Assembly: GCA_001941045.1 (NCBI GenBank)
Contig: MSHD01000023.1
Span: forward strand, 111,588 to 175,587
Direction of reading: 5' to 3'
DNA from: Lachnospiraceae bacterium Zagget2
Lineage (GTDB): Bacteria > Bacillota > Clostridia > Lachnospirales > Lachnospiraceae
Length of the DNA stretch: 64,000 bases
The notes under the pieces: model-generated
Database searches by the model: none
What the model was told of the DNA's origin: nothing
Seen by the model: the letters and a program-made list of their open reading frames with translations, nothing else
Program-made: the position numbers and the translations under genes
Shown here: piece after piece, positions 35,337 to 44,504 of the stretch
How the letters are laid out: each line of letters begins with the position of its first letter
How positions within the stretch are numbered: the stretch's first letter is position 1

Positions 35337-36869
35337 TTGGAAGGAAAATATCTGCTGGGGGTCGATGTAGGGACCTCCAGCATCAAGACAGCGATCATCG
35401 ATGAGAACGGAAAGGTACTGGGTATTACGGCGGGAACATACCGCCTGATCCAGGAGAATCCGGGATGGCAGCAGATTGACACGGATGATCTGTGGAGAGC
35501 CTACCTCGAGTGCATCGGCAAGCTGAAGCTCGAGCTGAAGCTGGATCTTGGACGGATTGCGGGGATCGGTATCTCCTGCCTGTGCCCCGGGCTCGCGGCT
35601 TTTGCAAAGGACGGAAGCGTGCTGGTAGATCCGATCATTTATTCGGATCAGAGGAGCGTGGCGGAAGCCGAGGAGATCAAGGCAGCGGTCGGAGAAGAGC
35701 GGCTGTTCGAGATCACGGCGAACAATGTGATGGCGGGAGCCATGTCCGGTACTTCCATGCTGTGGGTGAAGAAGCACCTGCCGGAAGTCTATGAAAAGGT
35801 GTACTGCTTTGGGCATGTAAATACGCTGATGGCGGTGCGCATGACCGGCAATTTCGCGATTGACTATTCCAATGCTTCTTACACCAGCCTGTTTGAGACG
35901 AGAGGTGGTTACCGTTGGTCCGATGAGCTGTGTGAGAAAATCGGGATCGAGAAGGATAAGCTGCCGCCACTGCTTCACTCGCACGATGTTGTCGGAGAGC
36001 TGAACGCGGAGGATCTGATCGGCGTCGGGATACCGAAAGGAATTCCGGTCGTGATCGGTGGAGGCGACACGGCCTGCGCGTCCCTGGCTACCGGCGTGAT
36101 TCGTTCGGGAGATGTCTGTGAGTCGGTGGGCACGACGAATGTGCTGACCGTCTGCGTGACGGAGCCGAAGTTTGACCGAGGCTTTATCAATCGGTGTCAT
36201 GTGGTGGACGACGCCTGGATCTATCAGGGTGCGCTGTCACACACGGGTGCGTCGCTGCGCTGGCTGCGCGACGAGTTCTGCCAGGATCTGAAGATGGCGT
36301 CGGAGGCGCTTCATGAGAACACTTACGACATGATGACGGGTATGGCGGACAGGCATTCGATTCCCGGAGCGGGCGGCATCGTATTTTTGCCCTATATGCT
36401 GGGAGAGAGAAGCCCGATCTGGGATTCCTACGCCAGAGGCGTTTTTTTCGGAGTATCGCTGGACAGCCACAGAGAGGATTTCATCCGGGCAGTCCTGGAG
36501 GGCGCAGCTTACGGGCTGAAGCAGCTCTGCGAACTCGCGGAGAATGTGACGGGGAACCCGATCAAAGAATTCCGCGCGATCGGCGGAGGCGCAAAGAGCG
36601 CAGTCTGGTCACAGATCAAGGCGGATGTCACCGGAAAGAATATCATTGTCCTGGACGTGAACGACATGGCGCCTGTAGGGGCGGCTCTGCTGGCGGGAGT
36701 AGCGGTTGGATGTTTCCGGGACGTGTATGAGGCTTCGGACAGCATTGAAAAGAGCGTTTACCGCAGGTTCGACAGCCGTCGTGATGATGACGAGATTTAT
36801 GCGAAACGGTTCCGCACCTACAAGGAACTTTATCCACGGCTGAAAGAGCTTTACCGTTCGAACAGTTAA
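35337..36869 (+). CDS. FGGY-family carbohydrate kinase
   Basis: A 510-residue FGGY kinase with the N-terminal phosphate loop LLGVDVGTSSIKTAI, the GGGDTACASLATG adenosine region and the C-terminal GAAYGLKQL and AIGGGAKSAVW segments. It resembles xylulokinases but, as operon context shows, acts on an unknown ketose or polyol. TTG 35337 is the start, preceded by AAGGAG; no ATG fits. It lies between the aldolase and the SDR gene in the RpiR-controlled operon. Confidence 0.88.
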   Translation: MEGKYLLGVDVGTSSIKTAIIDENGKVLGITAGTYRLIQENPGWQQIDTDDLWRAYLECIGKLKLELKLDLGRIAGIGISCLCPGLAAFAKDGSVLVDPIIYSDQRSVAEAEEIKAAVGEERLFEITANNVMAGAMSGTSMLWVKKHLPEVYEKVYCFGHVNTLMAVRMTGNFAIDYSNASYTSLFETRGGYRWSDELCEKIGIEKDKLPPLLHSHDVVGELNAEDLIGVGIPKGIPVVIGGGDTACASLATGVIRSGDVCESVGTTNVLTVCVTEPKFDRGFINRCHVVDDAWIYQGALSHTGASLRWLRDEFCQDLKMASEALHENTYDMMTGMADRHSIPGAGGIVFLPYMLGERSPIWDSYARGVFFGVSLDSHREDFIRAVLEGAAYGLKQLCELAENVTGNPIKEFRAIGGGAKSAVWSQIKADVTGKNIIVLDVNDMAPVGAALLAGVAVGCFRDVYEASDSIEKSVYRRFDSRRDDDEIYAKRFRTYKELYPRLKELYRSNS

Positions 36870-36896
36870 AAAAATAAAAAAGGAAGCAGATCTATC

Positions 36897-37730
36897 ATGA
36901 ATAAAGAGACGATCACAAAAACCCTGACAGACTTATTTTCACTGGAGGACAAGGTCATCCTGATGACCGGCGCCGCAGGCGCGATCGGAAGTGAGATCGC
37001 GAAGTGCTATGCGAATCTTGGCGCAAAGGTTGTCATTGCTGATTTCAATGAAGAAGCGATGGCAGAGGTCAAGCAGGAGATCGACGCCGCAGGCGGCGAG
37101 AGTACCTGTATGAAGCTTTGCCTGCCGGATGAGGATTCCATCGAGGAGGTCGTGAACGGGACGATCGAGAAATATGGTCGTATTGACGTGCTGGCGAATA
37201 TCGCAGGAATCAACAAGCGTACGCTGATGACAAACGGCGCGGAGGAGACCTTCGACCGGATCATCGGTGTGAACCTGAAAGGCTCATACCTCATTTCGAT
37301 CAGCGTTGCGAAGAAGATGATTGCGCTGAACGAGACGCTCCCGGAGGAGCAGAAAGTTCACCTGTCCATCATCAACGTGGCGTCCTACAACTCTGTCATG
37401 ATGCTCGGCGGAAACTCTGTATACGGCATGAGCAAGAGCGGCGTCGCGGCCATGACGAGGAGTCAGGCGATTGAGTGGGCGAAGTATGGGTTCCGCTCCA
37501 ACGCACTGACGCCGGGCCATATCAGCACGAAGCTGACGACCCAGCTCTGGGACGATCCGTATTACAGCAAATACATGCTCGACCGCATTGCCATGGCGCG
37601 GCCCGGCTATCCGGAAGATATGCTCGGCATGAGCGTGCTTCTGGCTTCGGACGCTTCGGCTTACATGTCGGGACAGCTCTGTATTGTTGACGGCGGCTGC
37701 CTTGCCGGCGGTCAGCCCTGGGAAATCTGA
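36897..37730 (+). CDS. Short-chain dehydrogenase/reductase
   Basis: A 277-residue classical SDR: cofactor motif TGAAGAIGSE, the NIAGINKR (NAG-like) segment, catalytic Ser in NVASYNS and YGMSK (Tyr-x3-Lys). It resembles gluconate 5-dehydrogenase-like enzymes and probably interconverts a keto and hydroxy group of the transported compound. A family glycine-rich tail (GGCLAGG) is present. It lies before the TRAP transporter genes. Confidence 0.88.
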   Translation: MNKETITKTLTDLFSLEDKVILMTGAAGAIGSEIAKCYANLGAKVVIADFNEEAMAEVKQEIDAAGGESTCMKLCLPDEDSIEEVVNGTIEKYGRIDVLANIAGINKRTLMTNGAEETFDRIIGVNLKGSYLISISVAKKMIALNETLPEEQKVHLSIINVASYNSVMMLGGNSVYGMSKSGVAAMTRSQAIEWAKYGFRSNALTPGHISTKLTTQLWDDPYYSKYMLDRIAMARPGYPEDMLGMSVLLASDASAYMSGQLCIVDGGCLAGGQPWEI

Positions 37731-37814
37731 TTTTCCACTATCAGGATTCCTTCGCCTCCCCTTTACGGAGAGCGCGTTGAGAAAAAATAAAATATCTATG
37801 GAGGATGAAAAAAC

Positions 37815-38909
37815 ATGAAGAAGAAACTTGTTGCACTTGCCCTGGTTGCGGCCATGGCGATCTCCACGGTAGCCTGCGGAAGCAGCTCCAGTTCCAGTTC
37901 CAGCTCAGATACCACGACGGAAGAGTCCACGGACGACGCGGAAGAGAGCACGACGACCTCGAGCGCGGATGCGATCAAGCTGAACCTGTCGGTTCCGGAT
38001 TCTGCTTCCTCTTCGATCTGCGTTGCGGCGGAAGAGTTTGCGGCACAGCTGAATGAGAAGTCCGAGGGACGCCTTGAAGTGACGGTTTATCCGGATGCTT
38101 CCCTGTACGGCGGCGACGCGACTGCGGCTATTACGACCATGCAGAGCGGCGGACTTGATATGCTTTGCCTGGCGACGAGCTGGTAGGCTTCCTTTGATGA
38201 TTCTTTCAACATGATCAATGTTCCGTATCTGTTTGAGAGCGTTGACGAGGAGCAGGCTTACATCAACGACGAGTCCTCTCAGGCGATGTGGGATGCCGTT
38301 GAGGGCATGGGCGTGAAGTTCCTTGCGGCCTGGACCCGTTCCTTCCGTATGACCACGAACAACCTTCGCCCGATCACGATGCCGGAGGATTTCGAGGGCA
38401 TGGTGCTTCGTACCCCGAGCAACCAGATCTATGAGGTGTTCTTCGGCGAGGGCTGCGGCGCGAACGTTACCCCGATGAGCTTCTCTGAGGTTTACACCGC
38501 TCTGCAGACCGGCACGATCGACGGCCAGGAGAACCCGGCGGACGTTCCGTACTCCAGCTCCTTCTATGAGGTACAGACCTACATTTCTGCGACGAACCAC
38601 ATCGGTGAAGCATGGGTTGTCGGCATGAACCCGGATAAGTTCGATTCTCTGGATGAGGATCTTCAGGAGCTGATCGTTGAGACCGCTCAGGAGATGCAGC
38701 AGTGGAAGAAGGACTATGATGAGGAGACCGACCAGGCGGATATCGACTACATGGTCGAGCAGGGCATGGAGTACAACGAGCTGACCGAGGAAGGCTTCGC
38801 GGCGTTCAAGGCAGTGTCTGAGTCCCTGTACGATGAGTTCAAGGCGATCGTGAACAACGATGATCTCTGGGATGCGACCATCGCCTTCACGGAGAGCTAT
38901 ACCGAGTAA
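37815..38909 (+). pseudogene. dctP: TRAP transporter substrate-binding protein (DctP) with an in-frame TAG
   Basis: The frame from ATG 37815 encodes a lipoprotein signal, a Ser/Thr/Glu-rich linker and the start of a DctP domain, then meets TAG at 38184-38186 (codon 124, after LATSW). The same frame continues without change (ASFDDSFNMINVPYLF... GTIDGQENP... WVVGMNPDKF) to TAA at 38909, giving a full-length 364-residue DctP. One base separates TAG from CAG, TGG, AAG, GAG or TAC. The two membrane genes downstream are intact. It is either a nonsense mutation, a sequence error or amber read-through. The ligand is probably a sugar acid or similar carboxylate. Confidence 0.82.
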
Positions 38910-38952
38910 AATTCATGGGAAACAGTCCTTTCAGGACAATTGAATGCGTAAA

Positions 38953-38987
38953 GAGGAGCGGCGGGTAACTGAAGCCGCTCCTTTTCT
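38953..38987 (+). terminator. Attenuator hairpin between dctP and dctQ
   Basis: AGGAGCGGC (38954-38962) and GCCGCTCCT (38974-38982) pair and are followed by TTTCT. As in the ABC operon, this would favour binding protein over permease. Confidence 0.65.
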
Positions 38988-39017
38988 ACTCAGACTTGGG
39001 AAAGGCAGGTAAATGTA

Positions 39018-39611
39018 TTGGAAAGGAAACGCAAAGAAACACCCTTTAATAAACCTTTCGATGTTGTCGAAAAGATAGAGCTTGCATTCGGAGGACTGGC
39101 TCTGGCGATCCTGTTTGTCATCGTTCTGATGCAGATTGTCTGCAGACTTCTGAATATTCAGCTCACCTGGTCGGAAGAGGCCACGCGCTTCTTCTTCCTC
39201 TGGATGATGTGGATCTCTGTGGGAACCGGATTCAACCACTGTGAATCCTCCCGCGTGACGGTGTTTGTGAATATGATGCCGAAGATCGTGCAGAAGATCT
39301 GCCACGCACTGTATTATATCGCGAGCGGAGCCCTGTTCCTCATCATGGTTGTTGTTGGCTGGCAGAACGCGATGCAGCAGCTGTCCATGGGTGAGATGGG
39401 AAGCGCGTTCCGCGTGCCGATGTGGCTCGTGGGTATCGCCGTTCCGATCGGCGCAGCGATCGGTATTCTCGGCCTTGTCAATACAGGGCTGACGGAGTCC
39501 TGGCGTCTGACGACGACGGCGGAGCAGCTGGAAGCGGATGCGCTGGTCGAGAAGGCAAAGGCAGAATTCGCGGAAGAGAGTACGCAGAAGGAAGGGGGCG
39601 ATGAACAGTGA
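39018..39611 (+). CDS. dctQ: TRAP transporter small permease (DctQ)
   Basis: A 197-residue protein with four membrane helices and the DctQ signatures RLLNIQLTWSEEATRFFFLWM and SSRVTVFVNMMP, followed by a charged cytoplasmic tail. TTG 39018 is the best start, after an AGGCAGG site; the ATG at 39013 is out of frame. Its stop overlaps the start of the large permease gene. Confidence 0.9.
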   Translation: MERKRKETPFNKPFDVVEKIELAFGGLALAILFVIVLMQIVCRLLNIQLTWSEEATRFFFLWMMWISVGTGFNHCESSRVTVFVNMMPKIVQKICHALYYIASGALFLIMVVVGWQNAMQQLSMGEMGSAFRVPMWLVGIAVPIGAAIGILGLVNTGLTESWRLTTTAEQLEADALVEKAKAEFAEESTQKEGGDEQ

Positions 39612-40891
39612 GTGTGAGTATCTTTATCCTGTTATGTTTTGCGGTGCTGATGGTGCTCGGCATTCCGGTGGCGGTATCCCTTGGGGGAGCCAGTATTCTG
39701 GGAATCCTGTTCTATAATACGTCCTCGGTCGCGGCCGCGGTCAAGCTGATGTACTCCTCGATGAACAGTTTTACGATGGTTGCCGTACCGCTGTTCTTCC
39801 TGGCCGGCGTCCTGATGGAGAAGGGCGGCGTCGCGCAGCAGATCTTTGATTTCTGTCAGGATCTTGTAGGATGGATTCACGGCGGTCTTGGTCATGTGAA
39901 CATTCTGACCAGTATCCTTTTCGCCGGTATGAGCGGTTCTTCCGTGGCGGATGTCGGTTCGATCGGAGCGCTCTGCGCGAATGCCATGATCCGTTATGGC
40001 TATCCGGGTCCTTATTCCTGGGCAACGACGCTGACGAGCTCCATGCTGGCGACAGTCATTCCGCCCTCGATTCTGATGGTGGTCGCGGCTTCCGTAGGCC
40101 AGGTTTCCATGGGCCAGGCGCTGTTCGCGGGTATTATTCCGGGCGTGATCCTCGGCCTTATCATGATGATCTACAACTATTTCTACTGCAAGAGACACGG
40201 CATCGGACACCGCGTGTCGTTTAACTTAAGAAGACTGGCGAAGAGCTTCATCCGTGCGCTTCCGGCGCTGATGGTGGTTGTTATCCTGCTGGGCGGCATG
40301 TACAGTGGATTCTTCACCGCGACGGAGGCGGCTGCGATCTGTGTGGCCTACGTGCTGATCATCTCGAAGTTCGTGTACAAGAAGCTGCATATGTCTGATC
40401 TTCCGGACGTCTTCATGTCGGTCGCGAAGAACACCGGTACTGTGCTCTTCGTTGCGATCACGGCGAAGCCGGCCGGCACGATCTTCACGCTGGACGGATT
40501 CCCGACGATGGTGGCGAACGCGATTACCAGCGTTTCTACCAACCCGACGATCGTCATGCTGCTGATCTTCTTCCTGCTGATCATCATCGGCATGGTCATG
40601 GACGCGACGGCTGCGATCTACATCTTCCTGCCGATCCTGCTGCCGACTGCCACATCCGTGGGAATCTCCCCGCTGTTCTTCGTGGTGTTCATGGTCATCG
40701 CGCTTGGTTTCGGACTGATCACACCGCCTGTCGGCGTCTGCCTGTACGCTGCGGTCAATGTGTCAGGTCTGCCTATGGAGAAGCTGTCAAAGGCTCTGGT
40801 TCCCTGGCTGATCCTGATGATCGCGGGATTGATTCTCTTTATCCTGTTCCCGCAGATTATCACAGTGCCGATTGCATGGCTGTTTGGTTAA
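39608..40891 (+). CDS. dctM: TRAP transporter large permease (DctM)
   Basis: A 427-residue, roughly twelve-helix protein of the DctM family: FFLAGVLMEKGG, MSGSSVADVGSIG, ATVIPPSILMVV, GFFTATEAAAI and LGFGLITPPVGVCLY. It starts at GTG 39608, overlapping dctQ by four bases. With DctP and DctQ it forms a cation-driven uptake system for an organic acid or sugar acid. A terminator follows. Confidence 0.94.
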   Translation: MSVSIFILLCFAVLMVLGIPVAVSLGGASILGILFYNTSSVAAAVKLMYSSMNSFTMVAVPLFFLAGVLMEKGGVAQQIFDFCQDLVGWIHGGLGHVNILTSILFAGMSGSSVADVGSIGALCANAMIRYGYPGPYSWATTLTSSMLATVIPPSILMVVAASVGQVSMGQALFAGIIPGVILGLIMMIYNYFYCKRHGIGHRVSFNLRRLAKSFIRALPALMVVVILLGGMYSGFFTATEAAAICVAYVLIISKFVYKKLHMSDLPDVFMSVAKNTGTVLFVAITAKPAGTIFTLDGFPTMVANAITSVSTNPTIVMLLIFFLLIIIGMVMDATAAIYIFLPILLPTATSVGISPLFFVVFMVIALGFGLITPPVGVCLYAAVNVSGLPMEKLSKALVPWLILMIAGLILFILFPQIITVPIAWLFG

Positions 40892-40926
40892 TATCAGCTA
40901 CATAAAATAAAATGGATAGGGAGGGG

Positions 40927-40965
40927 CTCCGGTGCATGTCAGCGCGCCGGAGTTTCTCTTTTTCG
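40927..40965 (+). terminator. Terminator of the TRAP operon
   Basis: CTCCGG (40927-40932) and CCGGAG (40947-40952) form the base of a stem followed by TTTCTCTTTTT. Confidence 0.75.
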
Positions 40966-41045
40966 TCCAATGGCAAAGTTGATTGACAAAGCCGGACAAG
41001 AAAGTTATGATAGTAACGGACTTAAGACCGGGAGGAAGACAAGAT

Positions 41046-42050
41046 ATGTTTGAAGGAAAGAAAGTTTTGTTCAGCGGGATGCAGGCGACCGGAAATCTGA
41101 CGCTGGGGAATTATCTGGGGGCGCTGCGCAACTGGGTGAATCTTTGTGATGAATATGAATGCTTTTACAGTGTGGTTGATCTTCATTCGATCACGATCCG
41201 CCAGGATCCGGCGACGCTTCGGAAGCGCGCGCGCAGCCTGCTGATGATTTATATTGCGGCGGGGATCGACCCGGAGAAGAACTGCCTGTATTATCAGTCG
41301 CATGTGTCCGGCCACGCGGAGCTGGCCTGGATTCTGAACTGCTTTACCTATATGGGCGAGTTGAACCGGATGACGCAGTTCAAGGATAAGTCCGCGAAAC
41401 ATGCGGACAATATCAACGCAGGTCTTTTCACCTATCCGGTACTGATGGCAGCGGATATTCTGCTCTATCAGGCGGACGTTGTGCCGGTCGGTATTGACCA
41501 GAGGCAGCATCTGGAGATCACACGTGACATCGCCCAGCGTTTCAACGCGATCTACGGCGATGTGTTCACGGTGCCGGAGGGTTATTACGGGAAGGTCGGC
41601 GCGAAGATCATGAGTCTGCAGGATCCGTCGAAGAAGATGTCCAAATCCGACGAGAATCCGAACGGCTCGATCTATCTGATGGACGATCCGGACACGATCA
41701 TGCGCAAGTGCAAGCGTGCGGTGACAGATTCCGAGGCACAGATCCTTTACCGGGATGAGCAGCCGGGTATTAAGAATCTGATCGACATTTACAGTGCCTG
41801 TACGTCGAAGACGCCTGATGAAGTGGTGAAGGAATTTGACGGAAAAGGCTACGGTGAATTCAAGATGGCTGTGGGCGAGGCGGTGGTCAGCGTGCTGAAG
41901 CCGCTGCAGCAGCGTTATGCGGAGCTGGAGAAAGATAAAGGGTATATTGACGGAATTATCAAGGCGAATGCTGAGAAGGCATCTTATGTATCGTCGAAGA
42001 CGCTACGGAAGGTGCAGCGCAAGGTAGGCTTTCCGGATCGGGTGCGCTGA
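41046..42050 (+). CDS. trpS: Tryptophanyl-tRNA synthetase
   Basis: A 334-residue class I synthetase: the HIGH-like TGNLTLGNYLGAL, VVDLHSIT, AADILLYQADVVPVG, and KMSKS in SKKMSKSDEN. Length and motifs are typical for bacterial TrpRS. ATG 41046 follows a GGGAGGAAG site. I looked for a T-box leader in the 150 bases upstream and saw none; that space holds the TRAP terminator. Confidence 0.96.
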   Translation: MFEGKKVLFSGMQATGNLTLGNYLGALRNWVNLCDEYECFYSVVDLHSITIRQDPATLRKRARSLLMIYIAAGIDPEKNCLYYQSHVSGHAELAWILNCFTYMGELNRMTQFKDKSAKHADNINAGLFTYPVLMAADILLYQADVVPVGIDQRQHLEITRDIAQRFNAIYGDVFTVPEGYYGKVGAKIMSLQDPSKKMSKSDENPNGSIYLMDDPDTIMRKCKRAVTDSEAQILYRDEQPGIKNLIDIYSACTSKTPDEVVKEFDGKGYGEFKMAVGEAVVSVLKPLQQRYAELEKDKGYIDGIIKANAEKASYVSSKTLRKVQRKVGFPDRVR

Positions 42051-42060
42051 AGGCGGGCGG

Positions 42061-42690
42061 TCAGCCGGCGTCCGGGTGCCGTTCACGAAGGGAGAAGACG
42101 CAGCCGCAGTAATCCTGCCGGTAGAGTCCGTACTCCCTGGACAGTTCGATGGAGCGCTTGTAGCCGTCCCGCTTCTTGAAATCATTCGGGAGCCAGCGAA
42201 GGCTGTATTCCGTGGCCAGTGACTCGCCGATTTCATTGAGTTTATCCGCGTTTTTCAGCGGACTGATGGACAGGGTTGTGGCGAAGTAGTCGCAGCCCCT
42301 TTCCTTTGCCATTTTTACGGCTTCGGTGAGACGCAGACGGTAGCAGCGGAAGCAGCGCTCGCCGCCCTCCGGCAGGGACTCCAGCCCCTTCGCGCAGGCG
42401 TAGAAATCCTCCGGGCGGTAATCGCCTTCCAGGAATTCAACCGGGTGCCGTGTCGGAAGCTCCCGGATCAGCCGCTGCTGTTCCTGTACCCGGCAGCGGT
42501 ATTCACTCTCCGGGTAGATGTTCGGGTTGTAATAGAGCAGCGTGATCCGGAAATATTCTGTCAGGTATTCCAGTACATAGCTGCTGCAGGGCGCGCAGCA
42601 GCTGTGCAACAGGAGCGTCGGGACAGTTCCTGCCTTTTGAATGTGGTCGATTTCCTTATCCAGTTCTTTCTGATAGTTTCGCCGGTTCAT
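42061..42690 (-). CDS. queH: Epoxyqueuosine reductase QueH
   Basis: A 209-residue QueH (DUF208) protein with the Cys motifs LLHSCCAPCSS near the N-terminus, CFRCYRLRL in the middle and QDYCGCVFS at the end, and TTLSISPLKN. It reduces epoxyqueuosine to queuosine in the wobble base of Q-tRNAs, as the non-orthologous substitute for QueG. ATG 42690 is preferred over an upstream ATG that would add an atypical N-terminus. It is convergent with trpS. Confidence 0.92.
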   Translation of the reverse strand: MNRRNYQKELDKEIDHIQKAGTVPTLLLHSCCAPCSSYVLEYLTEYFRITLLYYNPNIYPESEYRCRVQEQQRLIRELPTRHPVEFLEGDYRPEDFYACAKGLESLPEGGERCFRCYRLRLTEAVKMAKERGCDYFATTLSISPLKNADKLNEIGESLATEYSLRWLPNDFKKRDGYKRSIELSREYGLYRQDYCGCVFSLRERHPDAG

Positions 42691-42954
42691 ATTCAGATCC
42701 TCATTTCGCTGGTTTTCCTGCTCGAACGCAAAGGAGCACGGCCACACGCAGGCACAGGACCGCTGGCTTTCGCGGATGACACTGTGTTATAACAATAGTG
42801 GATTTCAGCCTGCAGTCAAAGGCGCGCTTCAAGTACATTTGTCCTCCATATCATAGTATATAAGTCTGGGAAAGTAAACAAAAATGCGACCATCCGAAAG
42901 AATCAATATCCTTTTCGATTTTCATAGATCCTGACTTTTGCAGGATAATAGAGC
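42691..42954. other. Intergenic region without a supported gene
   Basis: Together with the terminator that follows, this is a gap of about 340 bases between queH and the molybdenum hydroxylase operon. It holds the queH leader and A/T-rich sequence; no conserved reading frame or tRNA is visible. Confidence 0.6.
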
Positions 42955-43000
42955 GAAAAAAGTCCTCAACCTCAGCATTTATGCTGGATTGAGGGCTTGT
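42955..43000 (-). terminator. Terminator of the molybdenum hydroxylase operon
   Basis: On the minus strand a long stem (CCCTCAATCCAGCAT / ATGCTGAGGTTGAGG, with mismatches) is followed by T6. It lies just after the last gene of the operon. Confidence 0.8.
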
Positions 43001-43029
43001 CATTTTGTCATATTTTCATGGAGAAATTT

Positions 43030-43560
43030 CTACTTTTTGGTTCCTGCTAAAACTTTTTGATTTCTTTGAGGGCTCTGATTCTTTTCTGCTGTGTCCATCT
43101 TTTCGACAGCCAGAAGCACGGCGTCGGCGATGCGTGTGTAGCCGGTACAGCGACAGATATTTCCTTCCATCTCCTTGCGAATCTGCGCGCGCGTGGGATG
43201 CGGATAGCGGTTCAGAAGAGCGACCGCGCTCATCAGCATGCCGGGCGTACAGTATCCGCACTGAATGGCTCCCGCTTCGATGAAGGCTTCCTGAAGCGGA
43301 TGGAGTCGGCCGTCCTGCGCCAGCCCTTCCACGGTCAGCACCTCTCTGCCGTTCAGCTCAGCCGCGAGCACGAGGCAGGAGTTCATCGGCTCGCCGTCGA
43401 CGAGCACGGTGAATGCTCCGCACTCGCCCTCGTTGCAGCCCTCCTTGACACCGTTCAGGAACAGGTCCTCGCGGAGAAAGCGCAGCAGTGTCTTATTTGC
43501 AGGTACCGTTTTGTTATATAATTCTCCATTTACCGTGACATTGATCTCTACATACTGCAT
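43030..43560 (-). CDS. Molybdenum hydroxylase (2Fe-2S) small subunit
   Basis: A 176-residue XdhC/CoxS-type subunit. The C-terminal cluster ligands are Cys101, Cys104, Cys136 and Cys138 (QCGYCTPG; ICRCTGY). In the N-terminal plant-type cluster Cys42, Cys47 and Cys62 are present, but the position usually held by the third Cys (CGACTV) is Phe50 (CGAFTV), so this cluster may be altered or lost. It passes electrons from the molybdenum site to FAD. It overlaps the FAD-subunit gene by 13 bases and is the last gene of the operon. Confidence 0.9.
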   Translation of the reverse strand: MQYVEINVTVNGELYNKTVPANKTLLRFLREDLFLNGVKEGCNEGECGAFTVLVDGEPMNSCLVLAAELNGREVLTVEGLAQDGRLHPLQEAFIEAGAIQCGYCTPGMLMSAVALLNRYPHPTRAQIRKEMEGNICRCTGYTRIADAVLLAVEKMDTAEKNQSPQRNQKVLAGTKK

Positions 43561-44504
43561 GATACATCCTCCATTTTCGGGCGGGGCTTCAGTCCGTCGA
43601 GCCCCGGATACTGACGCATGGGAATCGCTTCGGCTTTCAGCGCGACCGGTTTCAGAGCACGCTGCACCGCTTCGTGCAGTACGATGATCGTGATGTCGTG
43701 GAGCAGTCTTGTCCGGAACTCTGCGCTGGAGCGCCAGCTGGAACGCGGCTTTCCCTCTCTTTCCACCGTCTCCGCCGCCTGGACAATGATCTCATCGGAG
43801 ACGGGCTGCCCGAGCAGAACCTGCTCCGCGGAGTAGCTGCGCATCGGAGTCGGACCTGAGGTGGTGAGCGCGATACGTACAGACGTAAAGTGCTGATCCT
43901 CGATCTCCACGTAGGCGCTGACGCCCATCAGGGCGAGATCCATCGCGTTTCTGCGCATATATTTGTAGTAGGCGCTTCCGGCATTGTCCGGCGGAAGCGG
44001 GACGTGCAGCCGCGTAAGCAGCTCGTCGGGCTGAATGTCAAACTTCTTGAAGCCTGTATAGAATTTGTCGAGCGGAATCTCTCGTTCACCGTCTGGCCCG
44101 GCTACGGTCACGACCGCGTCGTGCACGAGAAGGGGACCGATCGAATCAGCGGAGGGAGCGCCGTTCATGATATTGCCGCCGAGCGTCGCCCGATGACGGA
44201 TCTGCACGGAGCCGACTTGGGAGCAACCCTGGAACATCGCATAGTAGCGGCTGCGGATCTCATCCCACACCTCGATTTCCCGGTGGGTTGTGAGCGCGCC
44301 CAGGTCGAGACCGCTCTCCGAAAAGCGCTGTCCCTGCAGCTCTTTTAAGCGCTTGATGTCCAGAACGCGGGCGGATTTATCCTTTCCGCCGTGCATGTTG
44401 ACAAACACATCGGTGCCGCCTGCCACGGGCTTCGCGCCGTCAGCTTTAAGCGCGCAGGCTTCTACGAAATCTTCGGGCATATACAGGTCAAATTTTGGAA
44501 GCAT
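43548..44504 (-). CDS. Molybdenum hydroxylase FAD-binding subunit
   Basis: A 318-residue CoxM/XdhB-type subunit. FAD contacts are visible as VAGGTDVFVNMH (about 27-38) and RHRATLGGNIMNGAPSAD in the middle, plus a C-terminal CO-dehydrogenase flavoprotein domain. It accepts electrons from the 2Fe-2S subunit. The start ATG overlaps the stop of the large-subunit gene (ATGA). Confidence 0.93.
   Translation of the reverse strand: MLPKFDLYMPEDFVEACALKADGAKPVAGGTDVFVNMHGGKDKSARVLDIKRLKELQGQRFSESGLDLGALTTHREIEVWDEIRSRYYAMFQGCSQVGSVQIRHRATLGGNIMNGAPSADSIGPLLVHDAVVTVAGPDGEREIPLDKFYTGFKKFDIQPDELLTRLHVPLPPDNAGSAYYKYMRRNAMDLALMGVSAYVEIEDQHFTSVRIALTTSGPTPMRSYSAEQVLLGQPVSDEIIVQAAETVEREGKPRSSWRSSAEFRTRLLHDITIIVLHEAVQRALKPVALKAEAIPMRQYPGLDGLKPRPKMEDVSCSM

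Noticed and set aside
40892..41045. T-box leader before trpS
   Set aside because: No specifier stem or T-box sequence; the space holds the TRAP terminator and a short leader.
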